Part shown: one piece after another, positions 7,690 through 15,602 of the stretch
How the letters are laid out: every line of letters begins with the position of its first letter
Position numbering within the stretch: the first letter of the stretch is position 1
Assembly: GCA_900540845.1 (NCBI GenBank)
Contig: UQHS01000006.1
Span: 42,425-106,424, forward strand
From: an uncultured Collinsella sp.
GTDB taxonomy: Bacteria; Actinomycetota; Coriobacteriia; Coriobacteriales; Coriobacteriaceae
Reading direction: 5' to 3'
DNA: 64,000 nt
The notes under the pieces: generated by a model
What the model saw: only the letters and a program-made list of their open reading frames with translations
The model's database searches: none
Told to the model about the DNA's origin: nothing
Position numbers and translations under genes: made by a program

Positions 7690-8976
7690 CTACGCGCGCT
7701 CCTCCATTGCCAGCTCGGCGCTCACCAGCTTCACCGCGAGCACCAGCACGTCGAGCGCGGCGGCGAGCTCGTCGACCGTCGGGTAGCTCGGGGCGATACG
7801 GATGTTCGTGTCGAGCGGGTCCTTGCCATACGGCCACGTGGCGCCGGCCGGGGTCATGACGACGCCCATCTCGCGGCACAGGGCGCCCACACGCTTGGCG
7901 GAGCCCACGAGGCCGTCGAAGCTCACGAAGTAGCCGCCGTTGGGGTGCGTCCACGTGGCGCAGCCGGTGCCGCCCAGGCCCTCCTCGAGCTTGGCCTGCA
8001 CGCACTCGAAGCGCGGGCGCAAGAACTCGGCGTGCTTGGACATGTGCTCGCGAACGACGTCGAGCGTGGGCAGGAAGCGCACGTGCATGAGCTGATTGAG
8101 CTTGTTGGCGGAGATCAGGCCGACCATGAGGGTGCTGGCGATCTCGGCAACGTTCGACGGGGAGGAGCCGAAGAAGGCGATGCCCGCGCCGGGGAAGGTG
8201 ATCTTTGAGGTGGAGGCTACGGCGAGGATGCGGTCCTCGTTGCCGACCTCGCGCGCCAGGTCGAAGATGTTCGCGAGCCTCTCGGGCTGTTCGCCAAAGT
8301 CGTGCACGGCATAGGCGTTGTCCCACACAATGCGGAAGTCGGGGGCGGCGCACTCCATGGTGGCCAGGCGGCGGACGGTCTCATCGGAGTAGGTCACGCC
8401 GGTGGGGTTGGAGTACTTGGGGACGCAGAACATACCCTTGATGGAGGGGTCGGTGGCCACGAGACGCTCGACCTCATCCATGTCGGGGCCGGTCTCGGTC
8501 ATGCGCACCGGGATGTTCTCGATGCCGAGGTCCTCGGTGAGGCCGAAGTGGCGATCGTAGCCGGGCGACGGGCAGAGCCACTTCACGTTATCGAGCTTGT
8601 GCCACGGGGTGTGGCCGGGGACGCCCTTCTCCCAGTAGTGCACGATGACGTCCTGCATGATGTTGAGGCTTGAGGAGCCGAGCACGATGGTCTGCTCGGC
8701 CGGCACGCCCAGAAACTCTCCGGCGAGACGGCGCGCCGAGGGGATGCCCTCGAAGCAACCGTAGTTGGAGCAGTCCACGCCTTCGTCGGTGAGATCGGCG
8801 GTGGAGCTCAGGAGGTCAAGCATGGGGCGGGAGATGTCGACCTGGGCGGGCGAGGGCTTGCCGCGCGCCATATCGAGTTTGAGGCCGCGGGCCTTGACCT
8901 CGGCGACCTGAGCCTTGAGATCGGCGAGAGCCTCCGCCAGTTCGGCATCGCTCATGTTCTGATACATCGTCTGCAT
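7690..8976 (-). CDS. PLP-dependent aminotransferase, aspartate aminotransferase (PF12897-like)
   Basis: A fold-type I aminotransferase of 428 aa, resembling the actinobacterial aspartate aminotransferase group rather than AspC. The N-terminal block LDMARGKPSPAQVDISRPML, the CVPKYSNPTGVTYS motif, an aspartate that contacts PLP (IVWDNAYAVHD) and the Schiff-base lysine in STSKITFPGAG are all visible. Probable reaction: aspartate plus 2-oxoglutarate to oxaloacetate plus glutamate; substrate is inferred from family only. ATG 8976 has an AAAGGGG site. It heads the operon with the TPR and STAS genes. A TATACT box on the minus strand (plus 9060-9065) may be its promoter. Confidence 0.85.
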   Translation of the reverse strand: MQTMYQNMSDAELAEALADLKAQVAEVKARGLKLDMARGKPSPAQVDISRPMLDLLSSTADLTDEGVDCSNYGCFEGIPSARRLAGEFLGVPAEQTIVLGSSSLNIMQDVIVHYWEKGVPGHTPWHKLDNVKWLCPSPGYDRHFGLTEDLGIENIPVRMTETGPDMDEVERLVATDPSIKGMFCVPKYSNPTGVTYSDETVRRLATMECAAPDFRIVWDNAYAVHDFGEQPERLANIFDLAREVGNEDRILAVASTSKITFPGAGIAFFGSSPSNVAEIASTLMVGLISANKLNQLMHVRFLPTLDVVREHMSKHAEFLRPRFECVQAKLEEGLGGTGCATWTHPNGGYFVSFDGLVGSAKRVGALCREMGVVMTPAGATWPYGKDPLDTNIRIAPSYPTVDELAAALDVLVLAVKLVSAELAMEERA

Positions 8977-9369
8977 AACGACCCCTTTCTTGGAGGCGAG
9001 ATATTACAGGAGCCCAAGGGGCTTATTCGTACAGCGCGGGTAACGCTTCGCTTCGGAACAGTATACGTGGTTTTCCGTGCATATCTCCTTTGACCCATAT
9101 GGAGCCTTCACACTTCCCCAACAGACCCTGCACACATCCATCATGGTAAACGGTCGGTTTCTTAAGGCATACGTAACGTTGTGTGGGGGCTAACGTGGCG
9201 ACAACCGCTGTTTTTTGCCGTTTAGCTGGGGGTTCATCGCTCAGGCAAAGACCGTTAAGTGTTTCTTATGGCACGATTGGGCCCGCAGGTGGCAATAATG
9301 AAGACAGCACCCGGGGCCAAAGCAGCGAGGCCCCGCGTGGCTTTTGGTGGTAGACGAGGAGGTCCGAGC
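8977..9369. other. Gene-free stretch upstream of the aminotransferase
   Basis: Contains a small stem (GGAGCCC/GGGGCTT, about 9009-9025) and a minus-strand TATACT box at 9060-9065 that could serve the aminotransferase operon. No coding signal is visible up to the ribosome site of the small ORF at 9370. Confidence 0.5.
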
Positions 9370-9582
9370 ATGCATTCTTCCAACGATGCCAGGCGTGCCC
9401 GGTCTCTCCGGTCGCAGCTCACATGTGCGAACCATTTCTCCTTCCCCCCGACACAGAGAATGGGCCTCCTCGACCCCACCGCGCCTACGCGTTCGACCGA
9501 TCAGCACGCAAATTTGCAACGGTCGTACCAAAACCTGCTGAGCGCCCTAAACGTGGCACCCATGCAGCACACCGCAGCTTAA
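9370..9582 (+). CDS. Small hypothetical protein
   Basis: A 70-aa reading frame opening MHSSNDARRARSLRS and ending NVAPMQHTAA. It is listed because an excellent ribosome site (AGGAGG, 9357-9362) lies 7 bases before the ATG, and because a perfect 15-bp stem-loop follows its stop at 9607-9640. The protein is basic at the N-terminus, has no membrane segment and resembles nothing I recognise. It is the only plus-strand signal in a 950-base gap. It may equally be a chance frame in high-GC DNA. Confidence 0.4.
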   Translation: MHSSNDARRARSLRSQLTCANHFSFPPTQRMGLLDPTAPTRSTDQHANLQRSYQNLLSALNVAPMQHTAA

Positions 9583-9606
9583 GCGCATCACCAACATAGC
9601 GACTCA

Positions 9607-9640
9607 CCGAACGGGCCCCGGATAACCGGGGCCCGTTCGG
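9607..9640. terminator. Perfect 15-bp stem-loop, terminator-like
   Basis: Stem 9607-9621 pairs without mismatch with 9626-9640 around an ATAA loop. There is no T-run on either side, so it may be a rho-assisted terminator, a REP-like element or an mRNA-stabilising hairpin after the small ORF. Confidence 0.5.
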
Positions 9641-9861
9641 TATGGATTGCACGCTGCAATTCCTCTTGCCGGCGCGGCGTCCCGGCACGCCACGCGATCT
9701 GTGCTCGACGGCGGGAACAATATGAACGCTTGAGAACAGAGGCGACAACAACTCCAGCAGCAACGCCCGGCAATCGCATCAGGCACAAGCGCTCGGCAGC
9801 AATGTCCGGCAATCGCACTCGAGGACAACTCTATCGCGCCCGATTTGCGGCACATACAGAA

Positions 9862-9888
9862 GGGAGGACGGCCAAAAGCCGCCCTCCC
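9862..9888 (-). terminator. Terminator after the class II aldolase gene
   Basis: Stem GGGAGG-CGGC (9862-9872) pairs with GCCG-CCTCCC (9878-9888) with one mismatch and an A-rich loop, 44 bases past the aldolase stop on the minus strand. Confidence 0.65.
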
Positions 9889-9931
9889 CTATGCTCGCAG
9901 CAGCACACCGCCGCCGCATGTGCGTTATCGC

Positions 9932-10780
9932 TTAGGCGCGACCGCAGGAACCGAGGTTCTCCATGCGGATCTTGACGATCTTGGTGATCTCGTCGGCGCC
10001 GGCCTTGCCCGGGTTCTTGGGATCGAAGTTGTTCGGGTTCTCGGCCATGTAAGCCATATAGCCCTTGGTGTAAGCCTGACGCAGCTCGGTGGCGTAGTTC
10101 ACCTTGCAGATGCCGTTCTTCACGGCCTCGGCGACCTGCTCGTCCGGCACGCCGGAGGTGCCGTGCAGGACCAGCGGCACGTCGACGGCGGCGCGAATGG
10201 CCTTAACGACGTCCTGGTCGATGTGGGGCTCCTCGGTGTACACACCGTGAGCGGTGCCGACGCCGATGGCGAGGCTGGTGCAGCCGGTACGCTCGACGAA
10301 CTCCTTGGCCTCGACCGGGTCGGTGTAGGGGGACTCGCCCTCGACCTCGACGTCGTCCTCCTTGCCGCCAACCTTGCCGAGCTCGGCCTCGACCGGCACG
10401 CCCATGCAGGCGCCGGCGTCGGCAACGGACTTGGTGAGGGCGATGTTGTCCTCGAAAGACTCGTGGGAGCCGTCGATCATGACGGAGGTGTAGCCGGTGC
10501 GGAGGGCCTTCATGCAGCGATCGTAGCCGTCACCGTGATCGAGGTGCAGGGCCACGGGCACGGAAGCGCGCTCAGCGGCGGCCTTAACCATGCCGTAGAA
10601 GTAATCCAGGCCGGTCTTCTTGATGGTGCCAGAGGTGGTCTGCATGATGACGGGGGACTTGGTCTCCTCGGCGGCGGCCAGGACGGCCATGACGAACTCG
10701 AGGTTCTCGACGTTGAAGGCGCCGACGGCGTAGTGGTTCTTCTGCGCGTCGAGCAGCATCTCCTTGGTGGTTACGAGCAT
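9932..10780 (-). CDS. Class II ketose-bisphosphate aldolase, tagatose-bisphosphate type (GatY/KbaY-like)
   Basis: Zinc-dependent aldolase of 282 aa that would split tagatose-1,6-bisphosphate (or fructose-1,6-bisphosphate) to DHAP and glyceraldehyde-3-phosphate. Metal and substrate motifs are visible: LHLDHGDGYD, SVMIDGSHESFEDN, VEAELGKVGG, VGTAHGVY and LVLHGTSGVP. The TAHGxY motif, the ICKVNYATEL block and the CGRA C-terminus match GatY/KbaY better than glycolytic FbaA as I recall those sequences. The start at 10780 has an AAGGGAG site; the longer frame upstream is not supported. A divergent DeoR gene and a LacC-like kinase flank it, fitting a tagatose or GalNAc pathway. Fructose-bisphosphate activity cannot be excluded. 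Confidence 0.85.
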   Translation of the reverse strand: MLVTTKEMLLDAQKNHYAVGAFNVENLEFVMAVLAAAEETKSPVIMQTTSGTIKKTGLDYFYGMVKAAAERASVPVALHLDHGDGYDRCMKALRTGYTSVMIDGSHESFEDNIALTKSVADAGACMGVPVEAELGKVGGKEDDVEVEGESPYTDPVEAKEFVERTGCTSLAIGVGTAHGVYTEEPHIDQDVVKAIRAAVDVPLVLHGTSGVPDEQVAEAVKNGICKVNYATELRQAYTKGYMAYMAENPNNFDPKNPGKAGADEITKIVKIRMENLGSCGRA

Positions 10781-11115
10781 GAGCGATCGCTCCCTTCTCC
10801 ACGGGCGGGATGGCCCCCGCGCCGCTTGGCAATGCGTCGGCCCCATCGCCGACGTACTTGATGGCTCTATTGTACGAAAAAGGGCAGGCACACGCCTGCG
10901 CCAACACGCGCCTCCCCCGCAGATGGCAGCGGGGCTTTGATAAGAAAACACAACAGCCCGCCCAGGCGATTCGGACGCGCGGCACGTCCCTCGCGGCCCT
11001 TCGCATTTGCGTTCATGGCAAAACGAAAGAGTTAGAAACTTCTATTACTTCTTTAAAAGAAAATATAAGAAAATAGAGTCTGCACAATTCGTCCACGATT
11101 CGAACGGAGGCCACG
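10781..11115. promoter_or_regulatory. Divergent control region between aldolase and DeoR regulator
   Basis: Contains a TACAAT box for the aldolase on the minus strand (plus about 10873-10878). Toward the regulator lies an AT-rich plus-strand segment with the palindrome TTCTTTAAAAGAA (11049-11061) and TATAAG. A repressor site here would suit DeoR autoregulation; this is inference. Confidence 0.4.
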
Positions 11116-11919
11116 TTGTCCGCCTCAACATCGCGCACCTTTGCCGAAGAGCGCCGCGCCGCCATCATGGACATGCTCGACCGTACGTCCTCGGTGCAGG
11201 TCGCCGGCATCGCCGAGACGTTCGGCGTGTCGTCGGTAACCGCCCGCGCCGACCTCGACGCCCTGGCCAGCGCCGGCAAGCTGCGCCGCACGCACGGCGG
11301 GGCAGTCTCGCTGCACAAGAAGCTCACCGTCTCCGTGCAAGACCAGCGAATCAACGTCAACGTCGACGCCAAGCAGGCCATCGCGCGGGCGGCCATCGAG
11401 CTCGTCCACGATGGCGACACGATCTTCGTCGACTCGGGCACTACCGCACTCGAATTTGTCCGCATGCTCGACATGCGCAGCGGCGCGACGGTCATCACGG
11501 CCGACATCACCATCGCGGACTTCATCGACGAGAGCCTTCCCGGCGTTACCGCCATCATGCTCGGCGGCGAGCTGCGCCAGGGGCACCGCTACCTCTTTGG
11601 CCCGCTCACCATGGCGTCCCTCGGCGCCCTGCATGCGGACCTGGCCATCATCTGCCCGGGGGCGTTTGTCGCCAACCGCGGTTTCATGACCGACTTCCCC
11701 CAAATGGCGGAGATCAAAACGGCCGCGATCGAGGTCGCGACCCACAGTGCCGCCCTCATGGACGCCAGCAAGCTCGAGGCGCGGGGCACATACTGTTTCG
11801 CCCCGTTACACGCCGTGGACCACATCGTCATCGACCGCGACGAAAAGGGCATCCTCACGGACGCCCTTGACGCGTTGCCCGAGGGCTCCACGCGCCCTCA
11901 GCTTATGGTCGCGAACTGA
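11116..11919 (+). CDS. DeoR-family transcriptional regulator
   Basis: Sugar-phosphate-responsive repressor, 267 aa from a TTG start with a GGAGG site at 11106-11110. The N-terminal DeoR helix-turn-helix (RRAAIMDMLDR ... VSSVTARADLDAL) is followed by the RTHGGAV hinge and a DeoRC effector domain with FVDSGTTALEF and the ITADITIADFI strand. It lies between the divergent GatY/KbaY-like aldolase and the convergent LacC-like kinase, so control of tagatose-phosphate metabolism is likely. It resembles AgaR/LacR-type regulators; the effector (for example tagatose-6-phosphate) is inferred. Confidence 0.88.
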   Translation: MSASTSRTFAEERRAAIMDMLDRTSSVQVAGIAETFGVSSVTARADLDALASAGKLRRTHGGAVSLHKKLTVSVQDQRINVNVDAKQAIARAAIELVHDGDTIFVDSGTTALEFVRMLDMRSGATVITADITIADFIDESLPGVTAIMLGGELRQGHRYLFGPLTMASLGALHADLAIICPGAFVANRGFMTDFPQMAEIKTAAIEVATHSAALMDASKLEARGTYCFAPLHAVDHIVIDRDEKGILTDALDALPEGSTRPQLMVAN

Positions 11920-11950
11920 TAGCGCCCATCACTGCACGCTCCGAGCGCAA

Positions 11951-12013
11951 GACGGTAGCACAGCTGGAAAAACTTCGAGATTGGGGGAAGTTTTTTCCAG
12001 TTGTGCTACCGTC
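11951..12013. repeat. Palindromic repeat family R1, intergenic copy acting as a bidirectional terminator
   Basis: Left arm 11951-11976 pairs with right arm 11987-12013 with one bulged T and one C/T change. The stem carries AAAAA/TTTTTT, giving T-runs on both strands. It lies between convergent deoR and the PfkB-family kinase gene, which suits a shared terminator. A near copy is embedded in holB at 1117-1168. Confidence 0.8.
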
Positions 12014-12033
12014 CGCGTGCCTGTGGAAAACCG

Positions 12034-12969
12034 CTACAGCTCGGTGACCTCGACGGCGTTGTAGACCTCGTCCCAACGCTCGATGACCAGATGGCCCGTC
12101 TGAGGATCCATCGCGTTGAGCTTGCCGCAGGTGTTGGCGGTCTTGAGCACGGTGACGTCGTCGGCACCGGCGGCGATGGCGTGAGCGAAGCCGGCGATGG
12201 TGGAGTCGCCGGAACCGGTGGCGTTCACGGCCGGAATCGGCGGGGTGACGGCGCGGTAGATCTTGTCGCCGTGGAAGGCAAAGGAACCAGCAGCGCCCAT
12301 GGACACGACAACCCACGGAATGCCGGCGAAGCGCTCGTCGGCCTTGAGGGCGGCGGCGAGGTCGGCGACCTGCTCAGGGGTGTAGCTGGTGCCCAGCAGC
12401 GCGTTGATCTCGGTGAGGTTGGGCTTCACGAGCGTGGGCTTGACCTCGGCCTCGAGGGCGGCGTCCAGGGAAGCGCCCGAGGTGTCGAGCAGCACGGGGA
12501 CGTTGTGCTTGGCTGCCTCGGCGACCATGCCGGCGTAGAAGTCGGCGGGAACGCCCTTGGGCAGGGAGCCGGAGATGGTCACGCAGTCGGCCTTGGCAAC
12601 GAGCTCGGCAAACTTGGCGGAGAAGGAGGCGAGCTCCTCAGCGGAGATCTCGGGGCCGCTCTCGAGCAGCTCGGTCTGGTTGCCCTCGTGCAGAATGTTC
12701 AGGCAGATGCGGGTCTCGCCGGCGATGGGCGTGAATTCGTGGTTGATGCCGTCGGCGTCCATGAGGGAGCCCATGTAGGCGCCCATGTGACCGCCGAGCA
12801 GACCGGTGGCGACCACGTCGTCGCCCAGCTGGCAGAGCACGCGGCTGACGTTCAGACCCTTGCCGCCAGCCGTCTTCTTGGGCGAAACGCGGTTGACGTC
12901 GTCGATGATCAGCTTGTCGAGCTGATAGGCGGTGTCGATGGCGGGGTTCATGGTTACGGTCAGGATCAT
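12034..12969 (-). CDS. lacC: PfkB-family kinase, probably tagatose-6-phosphate kinase (LacC-like)
   Basis: 311-aa carbohydrate kinase that would phosphorylate tagatose-6-phosphate to the 1,6-bisphosphate. Family marks are ILTVTMNPAIDTAY at the start, the GGKGLNVSRVL substrate motif, VKPNLTEINALLG and the ATP/anion-hole motif NATGSGDSTIAG. The SGD rather than AGD form is more like LacC than FruK. Start at 12969 uses a GGAGTGA site; extra upstream residues in the open frame look non-coding. Together with the aldolase, AgaS and deacetylase it completes a GalNAc route. 1-phosphofructokinase activity is the main alternative. Confidence 0.82.
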   Translation of the reverse strand: MILTVTMNPAIDTAYQLDKLIIDDVNRVSPKKTAGGKGLNVSRVLCQLGDDVVATGLLGGHMGAYMGSLMDADGINHEFTPIAGETRICLNILHEGNQTELLESGPEISAEELASFSAKFAELVAKADCVTISGSLPKGVPADFYAGMVAEAAKHNVPVLLDTSGASLDAALEAEVKPTLVKPNLTEINALLGTSYTPEQVADLAAALKADERFAGIPWVVVSMGAAGSFAFHGDKIYRAVTPPIPAVNATGSGDSTIAGFAHAIAAGADDVTVLKTANTCGKLNAMDPQTGHLVIERWDEVYNAVEVTEL

Positions 12970-13074
12970 GTTCACTCCATTTCTCGGGCCCTTTGCGGCA
13001 GGTCCCGGTTCAACACGATTCGGTGCGTGCAAGACAACGGCCGGACGCGCGGGCGGCCCGCCGTCCCCTCGCCT

Positions 13075-13218
13075 CTAGAGAATCTCGATCGAGAAGCTGC
13101 GGATCACGGTCTGCCCGGGCTTGGCAACCAGGCAGCCGCGCTTGTCCTCAAAGACGTCGCCCTCGTCGGAGCAGGTGGACAGGCCGCCCCACGGCTCGAT
13201 TGCGACGAAATCGGCCAT
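13075..13218 (-). pseudogene. C-terminal remnant of an aldose 1-epimerase (LacX-type mutarotase)
   Basis: A 47-codon frame with its own ATG and GGAGAAGG site. It reads MADFVAIEPWGGL, then FEDKRG and a PGQTV strand. This matches the final beta strands of galactose mutarotase-like proteins (FVCIEPW...; the tail that ends in an SxSI strand). The other 240 or so residues of such a protein are missing, so it is a truncated relic. Its place next to the LacC-like kinase is where a lacX gene would be expected. It could still be translated as a small peptide. Confidence 0.65.
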
Positions 13219-13614
13219 CGCCTTCTCCTAACCGCACGATACGACGTGCGACAACGAAGGAATACATGCACACGTGATGCGCCTTAGATTGTACCGCTCA
13301 CGGGTACCTTGAGGTCGCATCGCCCGCTCACCGCAAAGCGCGGGGGCGTGCGCAAAGCAAACTAAAGAAAAGCCCACGCCCCGAAACACGAGAGAGCGCG
13401 GGCTATGGAAGCTTTGTTGCGGATGCGTCGCGCGGCGAGGGGAGCCGCAGGCAGCGCCCGCAGGGTTGATTGAAAGAACACATTCCCGCCACTCGCCCAC
13501 CGCACAAAAAAAGCCGCCGAGAGCAATCTCTCGGCGGCGCCTACCATTGGTGCCAGGAACACATGACCGGTGCCAATGGGCACGCGGGCAAAAGCGGCGA
13601 TTTGCGGCCAGAGG
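13219..13614. other. Gene-free stretch with terminator
   Basis: Contains the terminator at 13513-13538 and otherwise no coding signal that I can support. Short hairpin-prone GC-rich segments occur near 13340-13400. Confidence 0.5.
13513..13538 (-). terminator. Strong rho-independent terminator
   Basis: A perfect 11-bp stem GCCGCCGAGAG/CTCTCGGCGGC with a CAAT loop, followed on the minus strand by seven T (plus AAAAAAA at 13506-13512). It ends the gene at 13615-14220. Confidence 0.92.
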
Positions 13615-14220
13615 CTACTTAAGCGCGGCCTCCAGAGCCTTTTCGGCGCGACCCGCGTACTCCTTGGACTTCTCCGAGTCGCCGCGATTCTCGTACTGCA
13701 GCGAGAGCAGGTGATACAGGCGGGCCTGGTCCATCTTGGACGCGTCCTTGAGCTCGCGCTCCATCTCGTCCACGTAAGCCGAGGAGCCGCACAGGAAGAT
13801 GTCGAACGTCTGACGGCTCGCCCGGGCGACCCCCTCGCCCCCATCTTCCTCAAGGATGGCGAGCATGCGCTCAGCCTTCGGCTTGTCCTCGACCTCGACG
13901 AAGAAGCTGAAACCCTTGATTGCCAAGGCGAGCTTTTGCTCCTTGCTCATGCGCAGCGTCATCATCTTGTCGAGCACGCGTGCGGTGTTTTCGTTGTCGT
14001 CCATGCCCAGATAGGCGTTGAGGCGCAGGAACAAGCGGTTGTACTCGGGGTACAGGATGTTCGTCACGGGGCGATCGAGCACCGCAAGGTAGTTGTCAAA
14101 ATCCCGCTCGGCCATATAATGCTCGAGCTTCGCGAACGTGGAGCGCTTTTGCACCTCCACGTAAATGAGGGCTGCAAAAGCAGCAACCAGTACGATGATG
14201 CCAATCGTCTTCATATCCAT
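13615..14220 (-). CDS. Membrane-anchored TPR-like hypothetical protein
   Basis: A 201-aa protein with one N-terminal transmembrane helix (TIGIIVLVAAFAALIYVEV) and an all-helical remainder rich in TPR-like pairs such as YNRLFLRLNAYLGMDDNENTA and ARLYHLLSLQYENRG. Topology and repeats suggest a peripheral scaffold on the cytoplasmic or outer face of the membrane. I recognise no family. It has its own strong terminator and no obvious operon partners. Confidence 0.72.
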   Translation of the reverse strand: MDMKTIGIIVLVAAFAALIYVEVQKRSTFAKLEHYMAERDFDNYLAVLDRPVTNILYPEYNRLFLRLNAYLGMDDNENTARVLDKMMTLRMSKEQKLALAIKGFSFFVEVEDKPKAERMLAILEEDGGEGVARASRQTFDIFLCGSSAYVDEMERELKDASKMDQARLYHLLSLQYENRGDSEKSKEYAGRAEKALEAALK

Positions 14221-14369
14221 AGCGTCCCCTAACGCGACCTGCTACGCACCACGCGGGTGCTCAAGAACAACCGCGGGCTCGCGGCCGACAACTAGCTTAC
14301 CATCTTCCACGTAGCCCTCTTCGCGACCTTCGAGCTCGGCATGTCACCGAGGATGATGCCGACACGGCC

Positions 14370-14561
14370 CTACCGTGCAGGCTCACTCCGAACCCCTCTT
14401 GCCCGGAGCTTGGTACCAATCCTTAGTAATGTCTCCAGGCTCTTCTCGGCGGTAAGACCAAGGGCGGCCACATCGTTTTGCTTGCCCGCGATCATTTCGA
14501 CGGCACCGAGGGCAGCGCGTGCAAACTCTCCGTGGCTTGCGAGGATGACGCCAATTCGCAT
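14370..14561 (-). pseudogene. Truncated mannose-family PTS EIIA
   Basis: The first 40 or so residues are a normal EIIA-Man start (MRIGVILASHGEFARAALG, with the phospho-accepting His10) and the frame then runs into unrelated sequence and stops at 63 residues; intact EIIA domains are about 130-145 aa. A good AGGAAGG ribosome site and a long AT-rich leader remain. Downstream (14283-14369) only short frame fragments are seen. It is probably a relic of a second mannose-family PTS once controlled by the neighbouring DeoR genes. Confidence 0.75.
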
Positions 14562-14819
14562 GTGCTTTCCTTCCTGTTGACTTCTGTTCGGTTTTACAAC
14601 AACTATGTCCGTAGATGTTTGAATACATGTCAAGTTTTGTTTAAGTTTTATCGACGAAAGTCGTCTCTGTCCTGTGTTTTTCTCTGATTTTTTCCGTAAA
14701 CGTGCGTTTTTTGACGATGAACAGTTGTTTGTTGTTCTTTGTTACCTCTATGTTTAATAATGTTGTTCGTTTGGTTATTTCCAGATGTGAGTTCCCAGCA
14801 CAGTTTGTACGGAGGCACC

Positions 14820-15584
14820 ATGAAATCCGAGCGTCAGCAAGTAATTCTCGACTTGCTCCAACAGCGCCAGACGGTCACGGTCAAGATGATTGCCGACACC
14901 CTGCGCGTCTCCGATATGACCGTTCGTCGCGACCTTGCGGAGATGGCCGAGGACGGGCTCGTCGTGCGCGTTCACGGTGGGGCTCAGCTCCCCCGCAGCG
15001 CCCGCGGCAACTCCCTTCTACGCGTGCGCTCCCATGAAGAGAAGAAGCTTCGATCCGTCGAGCAGAAGCGCGCGGCCGCGCAGGCTGCCGCCAAGGTGAT
15101 CAAGCCCGGCGACACCATCTTCCTCGGCGGCGGCACGACCCTTGAGCTCATGTGCGACTACCTGCCCAAGGCCGATATCCGCGTCGTCACCAACAGCATG
15201 CCCGTGCTCAACCTGCTTGCCGACAACCCGCATGTCGACCTCTTTTTGGTTGGCGGCACGCTACGACAGGACACTCGCGTCTTCACCACCCCCTACGGTG
15301 TGAGCTCGTTTCATGGCCTCAGCACCAACAAGGCGTTCGTCTCCGCGACGGGCGTGTTCGACAACGAAGTGTTCGGCTCTCATCCCGACGCCGCCGTGCT
15401 TCTCGGCGAGGCTTGCTCGCGCTCGAACGAAGCCTACCTCGTGCTCGACGCCGACAAGGTCGGCGTGCGCGACTTCTGCTCGTTCACCACGCTCGACCGC
15501 ATCGCCGCCGCTTTTATCAACCCCGAGGCCAGCGCCGAGGCAATTCAGGCGCTTGAGGTCTACACCACCGTTATCACCGAATAG
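14820..15584 (+). CDS. DeoR-family transcriptional regulator (first of a tandem pair)
   Basis: 254 aa, starting at an ATG with GGAGG four bases upstream; the longer open frame is discarded. It has the DeoR signature MKSERQQVILDLLQQR, VSDMTVRRDLAEM and VRVHGGA, then a sugar-phosphate effector domain (FLGGGTTLELM, VTNSMPVLNLL). It is of the same length as, and clearly related to, the next gene, so the two are probably an old tandem duplication. Divergent to the truncated EIIA, from which it is separated by an AT-rich region with repeated TTGTT motifs (14728-14795) that may hold its operator. Confidence 0.88.
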   Translation: MKSERQQVILDLLQQRQTVTVKMIADTLRVSDMTVRRDLAEMAEDGLVVRVHGGAQLPRSARGNSLLRVRSHEEKKLRSVEQKRAAAQAAAKVIKPGDTIFLGGGTTLELMCDYLPKADIRVVTNSMPVLNLLADNPHVDLFLVGGTLRQDTRVFTTPYGVSSFHGLSTNKAFVSATGVFDNEVFGSHPDAAVLLGEACSRSNEAYLVLDADKVGVRDFCSFTTLDRIAAAFINPEASAEAIQALEVYTTVITE

Positions 15585-15602
15585 TCCAGGGAGCCGATAG
15601 CC

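Larger units (their letters stand above)
9583..9931. other. Gene-free stretch between the small ORF and the aldolase 3' end
   Basis: Apart from the 9607-9640 hairpin and the aldolase terminator, it shows an imperfect direct repeat (about 9756-9780 and 9796-9820, sharing GCAGCAA and CCGGCAATCGCA). No gene is supported. Confidence 0.5.

Noticed and set aside
9932..10780. Housekeeping glycolytic fructose-bisphosphate aldolase
   Set aside because: Key motifs (TAHGVY, ICKVNYATEL, CGRA end) fit the tagatose-bisphosphate type better. Kept as the alternative.
12034..12969. 1-phosphofructokinase (fruK) as the call for the PfkB-family kinase
   Set aside because: The GSGD form and the aldolase/AgaS context fit tagatose-6-phosphate kinase better, and no fructose PTS is adjacent. 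Not excluded biochemically.
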